A stretch of 64,000 nt of DNA, taken from Frateuria terrea. GTDB taxonomy: Bacteria; Pseudomonadota; Gammaproteobacteria; Xanthomonadales; Rhodanobacteraceae. Shown here piece by piece: positions 1 to 11,469 of this stretch. Position 1 is the first letter of the stretch, and each line of letters starts with the position of its first letter. The position numbers and the translations under genes were made by a program. Location: positions 186,001 through 250,000 of the forward strand of contig NZ_FOXL01000003.1 in the NCBI RefSeq assembly GCF_900115705.1. Direction: 5' to 3'. Under the pieces are notes generated by a model, which saw nothing but the letters and a program-made list of their open reading frames with translations, did not search any database and was not told the origin of the DNA.

Positions 1-2639
1 CCGTCCTTCGCCAGCGCGGCCAGCGCGGCATGGGCGATCCAGTAGCGGTCGACCTCGAAGAAATCACGCAGGTGCTCGCGGGTGTCCGAGCGGCCATAGC
101 CGTCCGTGCCCAGCACCGTGTAGCGCATGCCGTCAGGCATGAATGCGCGGATCTGGTCAGCGAACTCGCGCACGTAGTCGGTGGCCGCGATGGCGGGGCC
201 GGAACGTCCCTGCAGCAACTGCGTGACGTACGGCAGGCGCTGCTCGGCCTCCGGGTGCAGCCGGTTCCAGCGCTCGGCATCGAAGCCGTCGCGGCGCAGC
301 TCGCTGAAGCTGGGGCAGGACCAGATGTCGGCGGCCACGCCGAAGTCCTTCTCCAGCAGTTCGGCCGCCGCGATCACCTCGCGCAGGATCGTGCCGGAGC
401 CCAGCAGCTGCACGCACGGCGCCTTGGCCTTGGACTTGCCCTTGCCGTTGCCCTGGCCGACGCCCGAGTCACGGAACAGGTACATCCCCTTGATGATGCC
501 TTCCTCGCAACCCCTGGGCAGATCCGGGTGCTCGTAGTTCTCGTTCATCACGGTGACGTAGTAGTACACGTCCTCCTGTTCCTGCAGCATGCGGCGGGTA
601 CCGTCCTGCAGGATCACCGCGATCTCGTAGGAGAACGTCGGATCGTACGATTTCACGTTCGGGATCACGCCGGAGAGCAGGTGCGACTGGCCGTCCTCGT
701 GCTGCAGGCCCTCGCCGTTGAGCGTGGTGCGGCCGGAGGTGCCGCCGACCAGGAAGCCGCGCGCGCGCATGTCGCCGGCGGCCCAGGCCAGGTCGCCGAT
801 GCGCTGGAAGCCGAACATCGAGTAGTAGATGAAGAACGGCAGCATCGGCTGGTTGCTGATCGAATAGCTGCTCGCCGCGGCCATCCAGGCGGCCATGCCG
901 CCGGCCTCGCTGATGCCTTCCTGCAGCACCTGGCCCTTCTGGTCCTCGCGGTAGTAGAGCAGCTGGTCGGCATCCTGCGGCCGGTACTTCTGGCCGAACG
1001 GCGCGTAGATGCCGATCTGCCGAAACATGCCTTCCATGCCGAAGGTGCGCGCCTCGTCGGCGACGATCGGCACCACGCGCGGGCCGATGGCCTTGTCGCG
1101 CAGCAGCAGGTTCATGCCGCGCACCAGCGCCATCGTGGTGGAGATCTCGCGCTCGCCGGTGCCCTTGGTGATCTGCTCGAACGCCGACAGCTGCGGTGCC
1201 TTCAGCGCCACGTCGGTCTTGCGCCGGCGCTGCGGCAGGAAGCCGCCGAGTGCGCGGCGGCGCTCCAGCATGTATTCCACTTCCGGCGAATCCTTGCCCG
1301 GGTGGAAGTAGGGCACCTCGGCAAGCTTGCCGTCCGAGACCGGGATGTTGAAGCGGTCGCGGAAGGCGCGCACGGCGTCCTCGTCCAGCTTCTTCTGCTG
1401 GTGCGTCGGGTTCTGCGATTCGCCCGAGCCCAGGCCCATGCCGTAGCCCTTGACCGTCTTGGCCAGGATCACCGTGGGCATGCCCTTGGTGTTCACCGCC
1501 GCGTGGTAGGCGGCATAGACCTTGTGCGGGTCATGGCCGCCGCGGTTGAGGCGCCAGATGTCGTCGTCGGACAGGTTGGCGACCATCTCGCGGGTCTGCG
1601 GGTACTTGCCGAAGAAATGCTCGCGCGTGTAGGCGCCGCCGAAGGCCTTGCAGGCCTGGTACTCGCCGTCGAGCGTTTCCATCATCAGCTTGCGCAGCAC
1701 GCCGTCGTTGTCGCGCGCCAGGAGCGGATCCCAGTAGGAACCCCAGATCACCTTGATCGCGTTCCAGCCGGCGCCGCGGAAGACACCTTCCAGCTCCTGG
1801 ATGATCTTGCCGTTACCCCGCACCGGGCCGTCCAGGCGCTGCAGGTTGCAGTTGATCACGAACACCAGGTTGTCCAGGCCCTCGCGGCCGGCCAGCGAAA
1901 TGGCACCCAGCGACTCGGGCTCGTCGCATTCGCCGTCGCCCATGAAGCACCAGATCTTGCGATCGGTCTTCGGGATCAGGCCGCGGTGCTCGAGGTACTT
2001 CCAGAACTGCGCCTGGTAGATCGCCTGGATCGGACCTAAGCCCATCGACACCGTCGGCACCTGCCAGTAGTCAGGCATCAGCCACGGATGCGGATAGGAG
2101 GACAGGCCGCGGCCCTTGCCGACCACTTCCATGCGAAAGAGGTCCAGTTGCTCCTCGCTGATGCGCCCTTCCAGGAACGAGCGGGCATACACGCCCGGGC
2201 TGGAATGCCCCTGGTGGAACACCAGGTCGCCCGGATGCTCGGCGGACGGCGCGCGCCAGAAATGGTTGAAGCCGACGTCGTACAGCGTGGCGGAGGAGGC
2301 GAAGCTCGCGATGTGACCGCCGAGCTCGCCCGGCTTGCGGTTGGCGCGCACCACCATCGCCATCGCGTTCCAGCGGATCAACGAGCGGATGCGCCACTCC
2401 ATCGCCGCGTCACCCGGGCTCTTGGCCTCGTTGGCCGGCGCGATGGTGTTGACGTATTCGGTGGTCGGATCGAACGGCAGATAGCCGCCGGCACGGCGGG
2501 TGGAATCGACCATGCGCTCGAGCAGGTAGTGCGCGCGCTCGGTGCCGTCGTGCTGGATGACCGCGTCGAGCGATTCGACCCACTCGCGGGTTTCGGTGGG
2601 GTCGAGATCCTGGTTCAGGATGTCATCGAGCTGGTCCAT
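1..2639 (-). CDS. aceE: Pyruvate dehydrogenase E1 component, homodimeric type (3' end cut by window)
   Basis: Decarboxylates pyruvate with thiamine diphosphate and passes the acetyl group to the lipoyl domains of the E2 subunit in the cytoplasmic pyruvate dehydrogenase complex. Read on the minus strand from the ATG at 2639, which has GGAGA six bases upstream, the protein begins MDQLDDILNQDLDPTETREW, typical of AceE. The ThDP-binding motif GDGECDEPES is at about residue 234. About 879 codons are present against a usual length near 890, so only the last few residues lie beyond the window edge. The E2 and E3 genes would be expected just outside the window. Identification is secure; the start is well supported. 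Confidence 0.96.
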   Translation of the reverse strand, partial: MDQLDDILNQDLDPTETREWVESLDAVIQHDGTERAHYLLERMVDSTRRAGGYLPFDPTTEYVNTIAPANEAKSPGDAAMEWRIRSLIRWNAMAMVVRANRKPGELGGHIASFASSATLYDVGFNHFWRAPSAEHPGDLVFHQGHSSPGVYARSFLEGRISEEQLDLFRMEVVGKGRGLSSYPHPWLMPDYWQVPTVSMGLGPIQAIYQAQFWKYLEHRGLIPKTDRKIWCFMGDGECDEPESLGAISLAGREGLDNLVFVINCNLQRLDGPVRGNGKIIQELEGVFRGAGWNAIKVIWGSYWDPLLARDNDGVLRKLMMETLDGEYQACKAFGGAYTREHFFGKYPQTREMVANLSDDDIWRLNRGGHDPHKVYAAYHAAVNTKGMPTVILAKTVKGYGMGLGSGESQNPTHQQKKLDEDAVRAFRDRFNIPVSDGKLAEVPYFHPGKDSPEVEYMLERRRALGGFLPQRRRKTDVALKAPQLSAFEQITKGTGEREISTTMALVRGMNLLLRDKAIGPRVVPIVADEARTFGMEGMFRQIGIYAPFGQKYRPQDADQLLYYREDQKGQVLQEGISEAGGMAAWMAAASSYSISNQPMLPFFIYYSMFGFQRIGDLAWAAGDMRARGFLVGGTSGRTTLNGEGLQHEDGQSHLLSGVIPNVKSYDPTFSYEIAVILQDGTRRMLQEQEDVYYYVTVMNENYEHPDLPRGCEEGIIKGMYLFRDSGVGQGNGKGKSKAKAPCVQLLGSGTILREVIAAAELLEKDFGVAADIWSCPSFSELRRDGFDAERWNRLHPEAEQRLPYVTQLLQGRSGPAIAATDYVREFADQIRAFMPDGMRYTVLGTDGYGRSDTREHLRDFFEVDRYWIAHAALAALAKD

Positions 2640-2848
2640 GAAGCTTCTCCGCGGCGCACTGGCGCCTGATGTGTTCGACGTGTGGGGAGCCCCCGATTCT
2701 AGCTTTCGGGGTGCGGGGCCGCCATATGAGGTCCGCGGCAGGAGCGCGAAGCGCCCCTGCGCGCCACCGACATGCGGGGCAGGCAAAAAACCGGCAGCCA
2801 TGCGTGCCAGGCTGCGGCGGGGCACGGAGGCTCCTACGCTCGACGCAG

Positions 2849-3832
2849 CTAGCGGCCGTACAAGCCGAACCAGCGACGCGGCACGAACAGCTTGAGCGCG
2901 CGTTCGGCGCTCTTGCGGCGCAAACCCAGGTGCATCAGGCCGCGGCCGATCGGCTTGAGCCAGTGGTGGCGGGCCTTGTGCAGCAAGGCTTCGCGGGCAT
3001 CGGCCTCGATCCGGTACATCGCCACCACATCGCGGGCCAGCGCGCGCCTGCGCGGCGACAATCCAGGCATTTGCGCCAGGCAGTGCTCGAGGTCGTCGGC
3101 GGTGCCACGGTAGAAGCGGATGGTGCGCTCGTAGCGGCGCTGCATGCGCAGCATCGGCGGTTCGTGGCGTGCGAACACACCGGCGCTGACGCTGTTGGCG
3201 TGCTGGCGGTACTGGATCAGCGGCTGGCGCAGGTTGATGCAGTCACCCAGCAGCGCGCCGCGCAGGCTCAGCGCGTTGTCCTCGATCGGCCCGAGCAGCG
3301 GCCCGAAGCGCTCGAACACCTCACGCCGGAACGCCATCGACGCGCCGAGCAGCCCGATCAGGCGGCCGATGCTGACGTAATAGTCCAGCCCGAACACTTC
3401 CGGCCGCTGGCGGAAGGAGACCTCACGCGGACGGCCGTTCTCATCGATGCCATCGAAGTCGCTGCCCAGCACCGTGGCCTGCGGCCGGCGACGGAACGCC
3501 TCGAGGATGGCCGCTACACGGTGCGGATAGGAGATGTCGTCCCCGGCCATCATCACCACGATGTCGCCGCTGGTCAGCGGCACGGTGGCATTGACGTGCG
3601 CGGCCACGCCCAGGTTGCGCTCGTTGCTGCGCACGCTGACCCGGTGCGGGCCGCGGTAGTTGGCGATCATCTCCTGCGCCAACTCGAAGGTGCCGTCGTC
3701 GGAGCAGTCGTTGGAAACGATGATCTCGCACGGCACCGTCTGCGCCAGCGCCGATTCCAGCGCAGCGCGGATGTAGGGCGCATCCCGGTAGCAGAGCAGC
3801 AGGATGCTGGCGGAAAGTGCGGTTTCAGACAT
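2849..3832 (-). CDS. Family 2 glycosyltransferase
   Basis: A 327-residue GT-A fold glycosyltransferase that should transfer a sugar from a nucleotide-sugar donor to a glycan or lipid acceptor; donor and acceptor cannot be read from the sequence. The N-terminus (SASILLLCYRDAPYIRAALE) is the usual GT2 nucleotide-binding strand, followed by NDCSDDGT near residue 42 and the DXD-like MAGDD near residue 97. There is no multi-spanning membrane segment; a basic C-terminus (RKSAERALKLFVPRRW) may lie against the membrane. It stands alone between aceE and maeB without other polysaccharide genes, so its pathway is unclear. The ATG has only a weak upstream ribosome binding site. Confidence 0.85.
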   Translation of the reverse strand: MSETALSASILLLCYRDAPYIRAALESALAQTVPCEIIVSNDCSDDGTFELAQEMIANYRGPHRVSVRSNERNLGVAAHVNATVPLTSGDIVVMMAGDDISYPHRVAAILEAFRRRPQATVLGSDFDGIDENGRPREVSFRQRPEVFGLDYYVSIGRLIGLLGASMAFRREVFERFGPLLGPIEDNALSLRGALLGDCINLRQPLIQYRQHANSVSAGVFARHEPPMLRMQRRYERTIRFYRGTADDLEHCLAQMPGLSPRRRALARDVVAMYRIEADAREALLHKARHHWLKPIGRGLMHLGLRRKSAERALKLFVPRRWFGLYGR

Positions 3833-4174
3833 GGCTTACCCGACCCCAAGGATGCTTTGCGTTCCCGACGCCGCTCCATGGCCGTGCTTGTGCCGTTCAT
3901 TTGCAGTGCCGGTGGCGCGCCTGGGTGCCTGCCGGGCGCCGTGCCCGCAGGTGCTTGCCGTGTGCCACTGGAATCCCCGACCTGCGCCCGCCCGGCGGTT
4001 CGATCATCGGGTGGATGCCTGCCCCCCGCGCAAACCGGTACGCGAGGCGGAGCATACGCCGTAGCGGCCGCGGATGCTCGGATGCGATCGCCGCAGGGGC
4101 CAATCACGCCCCACCGGCCCCACACCTCGCTCACCCGGCAAGGCCGGCGGTCACCCGGAGCAGGCCAGGAGGCG
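3833..4174. other. Intergenic region, no gene recognised
   Basis: These 342 bases lie between the start of the glycosyltransferase gene and the stop of maeB, both on the minus strand. They should hold the glycosyltransferase promoter. I see no convincing hairpin with a T-run, no RNA gene and no open frame with protein-like composition. The open frames present have the arginine/alanine/proline-rich composition expected by chance at this G+C content. Confidence 0.5.
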
Positions 4175-6487
<2,313 letters not shown>

Positions 6488-6648
6488 GGGCGGCGGCTTT
6501 TGCGAGGGGAAGCGGCCTTACATGGTAGCAGCCCCGCCTGGCCTGCTCCCGTTGCGTGGCGCCGAAAAGGGGGCTTGCGCAGGTGTTCCGGCCCACGCCA
6601 CGGCTCTTGAGCGATGGGCGCTCGGGCGCCCTGCGTTTGCTCTGCGCC

Positions 6649-7923
6649 TCAGAGGTTCAGGCGCAACTCCTCCGCCTGCACCTTGCCCATGTGGATACCG
6701 TTGACGAACAACGAGAAGGCCAGCTTTCCCGCCAGGCCATGCACGTGCTGCATCCACGGTGGCAGCCAGCGAGGCGGCAGCAGGGTGCCGGCCTGGAAAT
6801 GCGGCTGCAGGGCGATCACGTCGTGCAGTGCCAGCTTGCCGGCGAACAGGTGGCGCAGCAGGTCCATGCGCTGCTGCTTGAACGCCCAGCGGAAAAAGGT
6901 GTGCACGGTGAGCAGGCCGGACAGGTACACGTTGTCCTTGGCGAAGGCCGCGCCACCGGTCAGCGGCACGCCGCGGAATACCCGCTGCGCCGAATGGAAA
7001 CTGTCCGCCGCGCCCTGGCCGCAGTGGCGGAAGTACTTGTAGACCTCGACGAAGTCGGCGCCATTGAGCGCCATGTCGATCGCCAGGATGCGCAGGCTGA
7101 TGCGCTTGAGCCGCGCGATGTCGATCGCGCCGGACATCAGCTCGGCGAATACCGCCAGCCCTTCCTGGGTGGCGGTGACGCGCGGCGAGGTGCGCGCCAG
7201 CGAGGCCAGCAGCGGCTGCTCGCGGCCATTGAGCGCGGTCAGCGAGTGCACGAAGGCCTCGTGCGCCAGCAGCTGGTGGCGGTCGTATTCGCTGAAGCAG
7301 GCGCCGCCGCGCAGGCGGATGCGGGTGGCGCCGGCGGCGGCCTTGGCGGTGAGCTCCGGATCGACCTCCACCACGATCCGGCCGGGGCCGAAGAACGCAT
7401 CCAGCGTGCGGCCCAGGTCGGTGCGCAAGGTCTCGGCGGAAATGTCCGTGACCACGTCGTCGGCGAGCAGGTCGGCGCCCAGCTCGTCGGACAGCTCGAC
7501 GAAGTAGCGCGCCGCATCCAGGTTGCTGCGGTGGCTGCCCGGGATCGCGTCGCCGGGCCGTCCGTACAGCGCGATCGACGGCGCGGTGACGCCCGTGCTG
7601 CCGACCGCCTCCAGCATCTCGGTGGCGACACGCCAGGAGGCGGCGGTGCGGCACAGGTAATCGCCGATCGGGTCGCCGGCCAGCAGCGTTCCGGCCTCGT
7701 TCTCGATCGCCACCAGCTCGCTGCGCACCTGCGAAAGCTCCGGGCGCACGTAGCGGACGTCCGGCAGCGCGTAGTCGCCCCGCTCGTAGGCGGCGATCAT
7801 GCGCTGCTCCAGCGAGGCCGGCCAGGCGACCGTCGGAAGGATGTTGATGGCGCGCGTGGCGGCCAGCAGGCGCCGGTCGAGCGCGGCGTAGTGATTGCGC
7901 TCCGGGGTCAGCGCGTCGCTCAC
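6649..7923 (-). CDS. QEGLA-motif DUF1704 protein, MATCAP-like putative metallopeptidase
   Basis: A 424-residue member of the family annotated as flavohemoglobin expression-modulating QEGLA motif protein. The QEGLA signature is present (VTATQEGLAVFAELM), and upstream of it the HExxxH motif HEAFVH, which in the related eukaryotic KIAA0895/MATCAP proteins forms the zinc site of a tyrosine carboxypeptidase. A conserved C-terminal part (AKDNVYLSGLLTVHTFFRWA) is also typical. The bacterial substrate is not established. The GTG at 7923 was chosen because GGAG lies seven bases upstream and family similarity begins just after it; a longer frame to 8103 adds only low-complexity Arg/Gly residues. The GTG overlaps the stop of a short upstream frame. 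Confidence 0.8.
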   Translation of the reverse strand: MSDALTPERNHYAALDRRLLAATRAINILPTVAWPASLEQRMIAAYERGDYALPDVRYVRPELSQVRSELVAIENEAGTLLAGDPIGDYLCRTAASWRVATEMLEAVGSTGVTAPSIALYGRPGDAIPGSHRSNLDAARYFVELSDELGADLLADDVVTDISAETLRTDLGRTLDAFFGPGRIVVEVDPELTAKAAAGATRIRLRGGACFSEYDRHQLLAHEAFVHSLTALNGREQPLLASLARTSPRVTATQEGLAVFAELMSGAIDIARLKRISLRILAIDMALNGADFVEVYKYFRHCGQGAADSFHSAQRVFRGVPLTGGAAFAKDNVYLSGLLTVHTFFRWAFKQQRMDLLRHLFAGKLALHDVIALQPHFQAGTLLPPRWLPPWMQHVHGLAGKLAFSLFVNGIHMGKVQAEELRLNL

Positions 7924-8142
7924 GCCGCCGCTCCAGGCCTCGCACGGCCCGCAGGCACCGCGCCGAAGGTGCCCATCGACATGGCCGGCAGGCTGCCCCC
8001 GGGGTCTGCGCCGCGGCGACGGATCATGCGCCACGCGCCGGCCGCCTGCGCCGCGGGGACCGCGCCGCAGGATTGCCCGTGTCCGACCCCTGCACGCCGG
8101 CACTGCGCCATCGGTTTCACGTCCTCGAGCCCGGCATGGTGG

Positions 8143-9195
8143 TCACTCCCGCTCGCGCCGCCCACGATGCCCGTGCGGGCGCTCGGCCGGCCGGCCACCG
8201 CGCTGCCGGCGCAGGCGCGCCTCCAGCGTGGCCGCCTGCTCCTCGCGTTCGTCGCGCAGCTTCAGGTAGTTGCGCCAGCGCTCGGCAGCCAGCTCGCCCG
8301 AGTCCAGCGCCAACTGCACCGCGCAGCCCGGTTCGCTGCCGTGGCCGCAATCGGCGAAGCGGCAGGTTTCGGCCAGCATCTCGATGTCGGCGAACAGGTC
8401 GAGGTTTTCCTCGCCGGTCAGTTTGAGCTCGCGCATGCCGGGCGTGTCGATCAGGCAGCCACCCGAGGGCAGCATCAGCAGCGCGCGGTGGGTGGTGGTG
8501 TGGCGGCCGCGGCTGTCGTGTGCGCGCACTTCGCCGGTGGCCATGCGTTCGCTGCCGAGCAGCGTGTTGGTCAGGGTCGACTTGCCGGCACCGGAAGAAC
8601 CGACCAGCACCGCGCTGTCGCCCGGCTGCAGGTAGCGCGCCAGCAGCGCGGCGCTGGCCGGGTCCTTGCCGTTGATCGGGTGGACCGGCGTGCCTTCGGG
8701 CAACCGCTCGCGCAGCGAGGCAAGACGCACATCGGCGTCGGCGTGCAGGTCGAGCTTGCTCAGCAACACCACCGGTCGGGCGCCGGAGTCCTCGATCAGC
8801 GAAAGGTAGCGCTCGATGCGCGCGGGACTGAAGTCATTGTCCAGCCCGGTCAGCACGAGCACGTAGTCGATGTTGGTGGCGATCAGCTGGCGCTCGTAGC
8901 GTTCGCCTGCGGCGGCGCGAGAGAGCACGCTGCGCCGCGGCAACACCGCAGCGATGTGCGGCGGGCGGCCGTCCTCCACCTCGACGAAGTCGCCGACCGC
9001 TGGCCGTTCGGCCGGGTCCAGCGCGCGCCTGAGGAAATGCCCGGCCGGCTGCGCGCCGAACAGCGCCTGGCCGTCGTGCAGCTCGTAGCCGGCGCGGTGC
9101 TGCGCGACCACGCGCGCCACACGTCGGCCGCCGGACGGCAGTTCGCCCCTCCAGCCGATGTGGCGCAGGCGTTCGATCGTCGCGGCATCGCTCAT
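8143..9195 (-). CDS. rsgA: Ribosome small subunit-dependent GTPase RsgA (YjeQ)
   Basis: A circularly permuted GTPase that checks late maturation of the 30S ribosomal subunit. The 350 residues contain an N-terminal OB-fold, the G4-like SKLDL, then the P-loop GSSGAGKSTLTNTLLG, the G3 motif DTPGMREL and a C-terminal zinc knuckle (CRFADCGHGSEPGC). The order G4-G1-G3 is the hallmark of this permuted family. The ATG at 9195 gives the expected N-terminus; an extended frame to 9324 would overlap the divergent aminotransferase gene. Its promoter lies in the 104-bp divergent gap to that gene. Confidence 0.95.
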   Translation of the reverse strand: MSDAATIERLRHIGWRGELPSGGRRVARVVAQHRAGYELHDGQALFGAQPAGHFLRRALDPAERPAVGDFVEVEDGRPPHIAAVLPRRSVLSRAAAGERYERQLIATNIDYVLVLTGLDNDFSPARIERYLSLIEDSGARPVVLLSKLDLHADADVRLASLRERLPEGTPVHPINGKDPASAALLARYLQPGDSAVLVGSSGAGKSTLTNTLLGSERMATGEVRAHDSRGRHTTTHRALLMLPSGGCLIDTPGMRELKLTGEENLDLFADIEMLAETCRFADCGHGSEPGCAVQLALDSGELAAERWRNYLKLRDEREEQAATLEARLRRQRGGRPAERPHGHRGRRERE

Positions 9196-9299
9196 AAGTA
9201 TCCGATTATGCCCTGCCCCGCCGGCGCCCGCGCGGGCCGCCCGCCGCTGGCCCGCACTGCTAGCATCGGCGGCTTTACGCAGTCCTGGAGAGGACGCCC

Positions 9300-10559
9300 G
9301 TGCCGGTTCCGCCCCCTTACGCATCCATCACCCCGAGCCCCCACCTGGGCGACGTCCGCTACGAGATCCGCGGCGCGCTGACCCGCCGTGCCCGCGAGCT
9401 GGAGGCTGCCGGGCGCGCCATCGTCAAGCTCAACATCGGCAACCCGGCCCGCTACGGCTTCGACACGCCGGCGCACCTGCGCCAGGCGATCGCCGCGCAC
9501 CTGGCCGACAGCGAGGGCTATGGCCACGAACAGGGCCTGGAAGAAGCGCGCGAGGCGATCGCCGCGCAGCAGCGCGCGCGCGGCGCGCAGGGCGTGGCGG
9601 TCGAGCGCATCTTCGTCGGCAACGGCGTGAGTGAACTGATCGACCTGTCGCTGCGCGCCCTGCTGCAACCGGGCGATGAGGTGCTGCTGCCCAGCCCCGA
9701 CTATCCGCTGTGGAGCGCCGCGACCATCCTCAACGGCGGCCGCCCGCGCTACTACCGCTGCCTGGCGCAGAGCGCGCACCTGCCCGATCCGCAGGAGATC
9801 GAGGCTCTGGTCACGCCGCGCACGCGCGCGCTGGTGCTGATCAACCCGAACAATCCCACGGGCGCGGTGTACCCGCGCGCGCTGCTCGAGCGGCTGGTGG
9901 CGATCGCGCAGCGGCATGGCCTGCTGTTGCTCAGCGACGAGATCTACGACGAGATCCTCTACGACGATGCGCTGTTCCAGCCGTTGGCCGAGGTCGCCGG
10001 CGCGCATCCGTGCCTGAGCTTCGGCGGCCTGTCCAAGGTGTACCGTGCCTGCGGCTACCGCGTCGGCTGGCTGAGCCTGTCCGGCGACCCGGCGCGCACC
10101 GGCGCCTATCGCGATGCGCTGCAGTTGCTGGCTGCCTTGCGCCTGTGCGCCAACGTCACCGCGCAGTGGGCGGTAGAGCCGGCGCTGACCGGCCGCGCCA
10201 CCATCGCCGCGTTGACCGTGCCTGGCGGGCGGCTGCACGAGGCACGCCGTGCGGTGCTGGAAGGCGTGGCGGCGAGCGATTACCTCGACCTGGTCCCACC
10301 CGCCGGCGCGCTGTACGCGTTCCCGCAGGTGCGCGCCGAACGCCTGCCGCAGTTCGACGACAACGCCTTCGCGCTGCGCCTGCTGGAGGAGGAGGCGGTG
10401 CTGCTGATGCCCGGCTCCAGCTTCAACCTGCCGCACAGCCGGTACCTGCGTCTGACCTTGCTGCCGCCGCCGGCGCAGCTGGCCGAGGTGTTCGTGCGGA
10501 TGGAGCGGGTGCTTTCGCGGATGGCGCAGGAGCAGGCGCGCGAGTCGGCGGTCGCCTGA
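9300..10559 (+). CDS. alaA: PLP-dependent alanine aminotransferase, AlaA type
   Basis: A fold-type I aminotransferase of 419 residues that in E. coli AlaA makes alanine from pyruvate with glutamate as donor. Motifs follow E. coli AlaA closely: YEIRGALTRRARELE, LNIGNPARYGFD, GNGVSELIDLSLRALL, INPNNPTGAVY, SDEIYDEILYDD, and the PLP lysine in GGLSKVYRACGYRVGW. The start is the GTG at 9300, with GGAGAGGA immediately upstream. It is divergent from rsgA and followed by a dispersed GC-rich hairpin element. Substrate specificity is inferred from similarity only. Confidence 0.9.
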   Translation: MPVPPPYASITPSPHLGDVRYEIRGALTRRARELEAAGRAIVKLNIGNPARYGFDTPAHLRQAIAAHLADSEGYGHEQGLEEAREAIAAQQRARGAQGVAVERIFVGNGVSELIDLSLRALLQPGDEVLLPSPDYPLWSAATILNGGRPRYYRCLAQSAHLPDPQEIEALVTPRTRALVLINPNNPTGAVYPRALLERLVAIAQRHGLLLLSDEIYDEILYDDALFQPLAEVAGAHPCLSFGGLSKVYRACGYRVGWLSLSGDPARTGAYRDALQLLAALRLCANVTAQWAVEPALTGRATIAALTVPGGRLHEARRAVLEGVAASDYLDLVPPAGALYAFPQVRAERLPQFDDNAFALRLLEEEAVLLMPGSSFNLPHSRYLRLTLLPPPAQLAEVFVRMERVLSRMAQEQARESAVA

Positions 10560-10632
10560 TGCAAGGCCCATCTTCCTTTGGGAGAGGGGTTGGAGGATGG
10601 CTCGGTTGTGTCGGGCATCCTGCTCCGCCCGG

Positions 10633-10674
10633 ACCCTCACCCGCCGGTCGGCACCCTCTCCCGGAGGGAGAGGG
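10633..10674. repeat. Dispersed CCCTCACCC/CCCTCTCCC palindromic element
   Basis: The stretch contains ACCCTCACCC followed by a perfect 9-bp stem, CCCTCTCCC (10654-10662) and GGGAGAGGG (10666-10674), around a GGA loop. A partial related copy (GGGAGAGGGGTTGGAGGATGG) lies just upstream near 10580. Related palindromes occur at 12401-12436, 39703-39750 and 39820-39843. Elements of this type are widespread REP-like intergenic repeats in gammaproteobacteria. Here it could also end transcription after alaA, although it lacks a strong T-run. Confidence 0.6.
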
Positions 10675-10795
10675 ATTTGACCTCGAGGTTTGAGGCACGA
10701 GCGCTTTGGCTTCGCCCGCGGCTACGCTCGGCACGAACGGCTTTTCGATGCGCATAGCGCCAGCTTCGAACGACCCCACCCGACCGGAACCAGCC

Positions 10796-11395
10796 ATGCC
10801 CCTGCACTACCTCGCTCTCGGCGATTCCTACACGATCGGCGAAGCGGTCCCTGCCGCGGACCGCTGGCCGGCGCAACTGGTCGCGCGGCTGCGCGCACGC
10901 GGCGTGGCCATCGAGGATCCGCAGATCATCGCCACTACCGGCTGGACCACCGATGAGCTTTCCGCCGCCATGGACGTGGCCACGCTCACGCCGCCCTACG
11001 GGCTGGTCACCCTGCTGATCGGCGTCAACAACCAGTACCGGGGCCGCAGCGCGGGCGAATACCGGCGTGAATTCGCCGGGCTGCTCCAGCGGGCCACCGG
11101 ACTGGCTGGCGGCCACGCGGCACGCGTGATCGTGGTCTCGATCCCCGACTGGGGCGTCACCCGCTTCGCCCGCGAGCAGGGCCGCGATCCAGCGCAGATC
11201 GCCCACGCCCTGGACGTCTACAACGCCATCGCCCGCGACGAGGCCGGCCGTGCCGGCGCGCGCTGGGTGGACATCACGCCGGTCTCGCGGCGCCACCCGG
11301 AACTCGTGGCCGCGGACGGCCTGCACCCGTCCGCCGTCCAGTATGTCCTGTGGACCGAGGCGATCGAACCCATCGCCGCCGCTGCGGTGAAATAG
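10796..11395 (+). CDS. SGNH/GDSL-family hydrolase
   Basis: A 199-residue esterase-like protein of the SGNH superfamily. Block I with the catalytic serine is at the N-terminus (YLALGDSYTIGEAV), block III is LLIGVNNQYRGRS, and block V with the Asp-His pair is ADGLHPSAVQY near the C-terminus. There is no signal peptide, so it is probably cytoplasmic. The substrate, an ester of lipid, sugar or thioester type, is not evident. The start at 10796 places block I at residue 6, as usual; a longer frame from 10706 adds unrelated residues. Confidence 0.85.
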   Translation: MPLHYLALGDSYTIGEAVPAADRWPAQLVARLRARGVAIEDPQIIATTGWTTDELSAAMDVATLTPPYGLVTLLIGVNNQYRGRSAGEYRREFAGLLQRATGLAGGHAARVIVVSIPDWGVTRFAREQGRDPAQIAHALDVYNAIARDEAGRAGARWVDITPVSRRHPELVAADGLHPSAVQYVLWTEAIEPIAAAAVK

Positions 11396-11469
11396 CGCGC
11401 CGGTTGGGATCGCCCGCGCCGGCCCCAACCTGCGGGCGTATCATTGGCCCTCTTTGCCGGAGCTTTCCC

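Noticed and set aside
7920-8198. A 92-codon minus-strand frame whose stop overlaps the GTG of the QEGLA gene
   Set aside because: The GTGA overlap is suggestive of a coupled leader, but composition is random-like and no ribosome binding site or homology pattern supports it.
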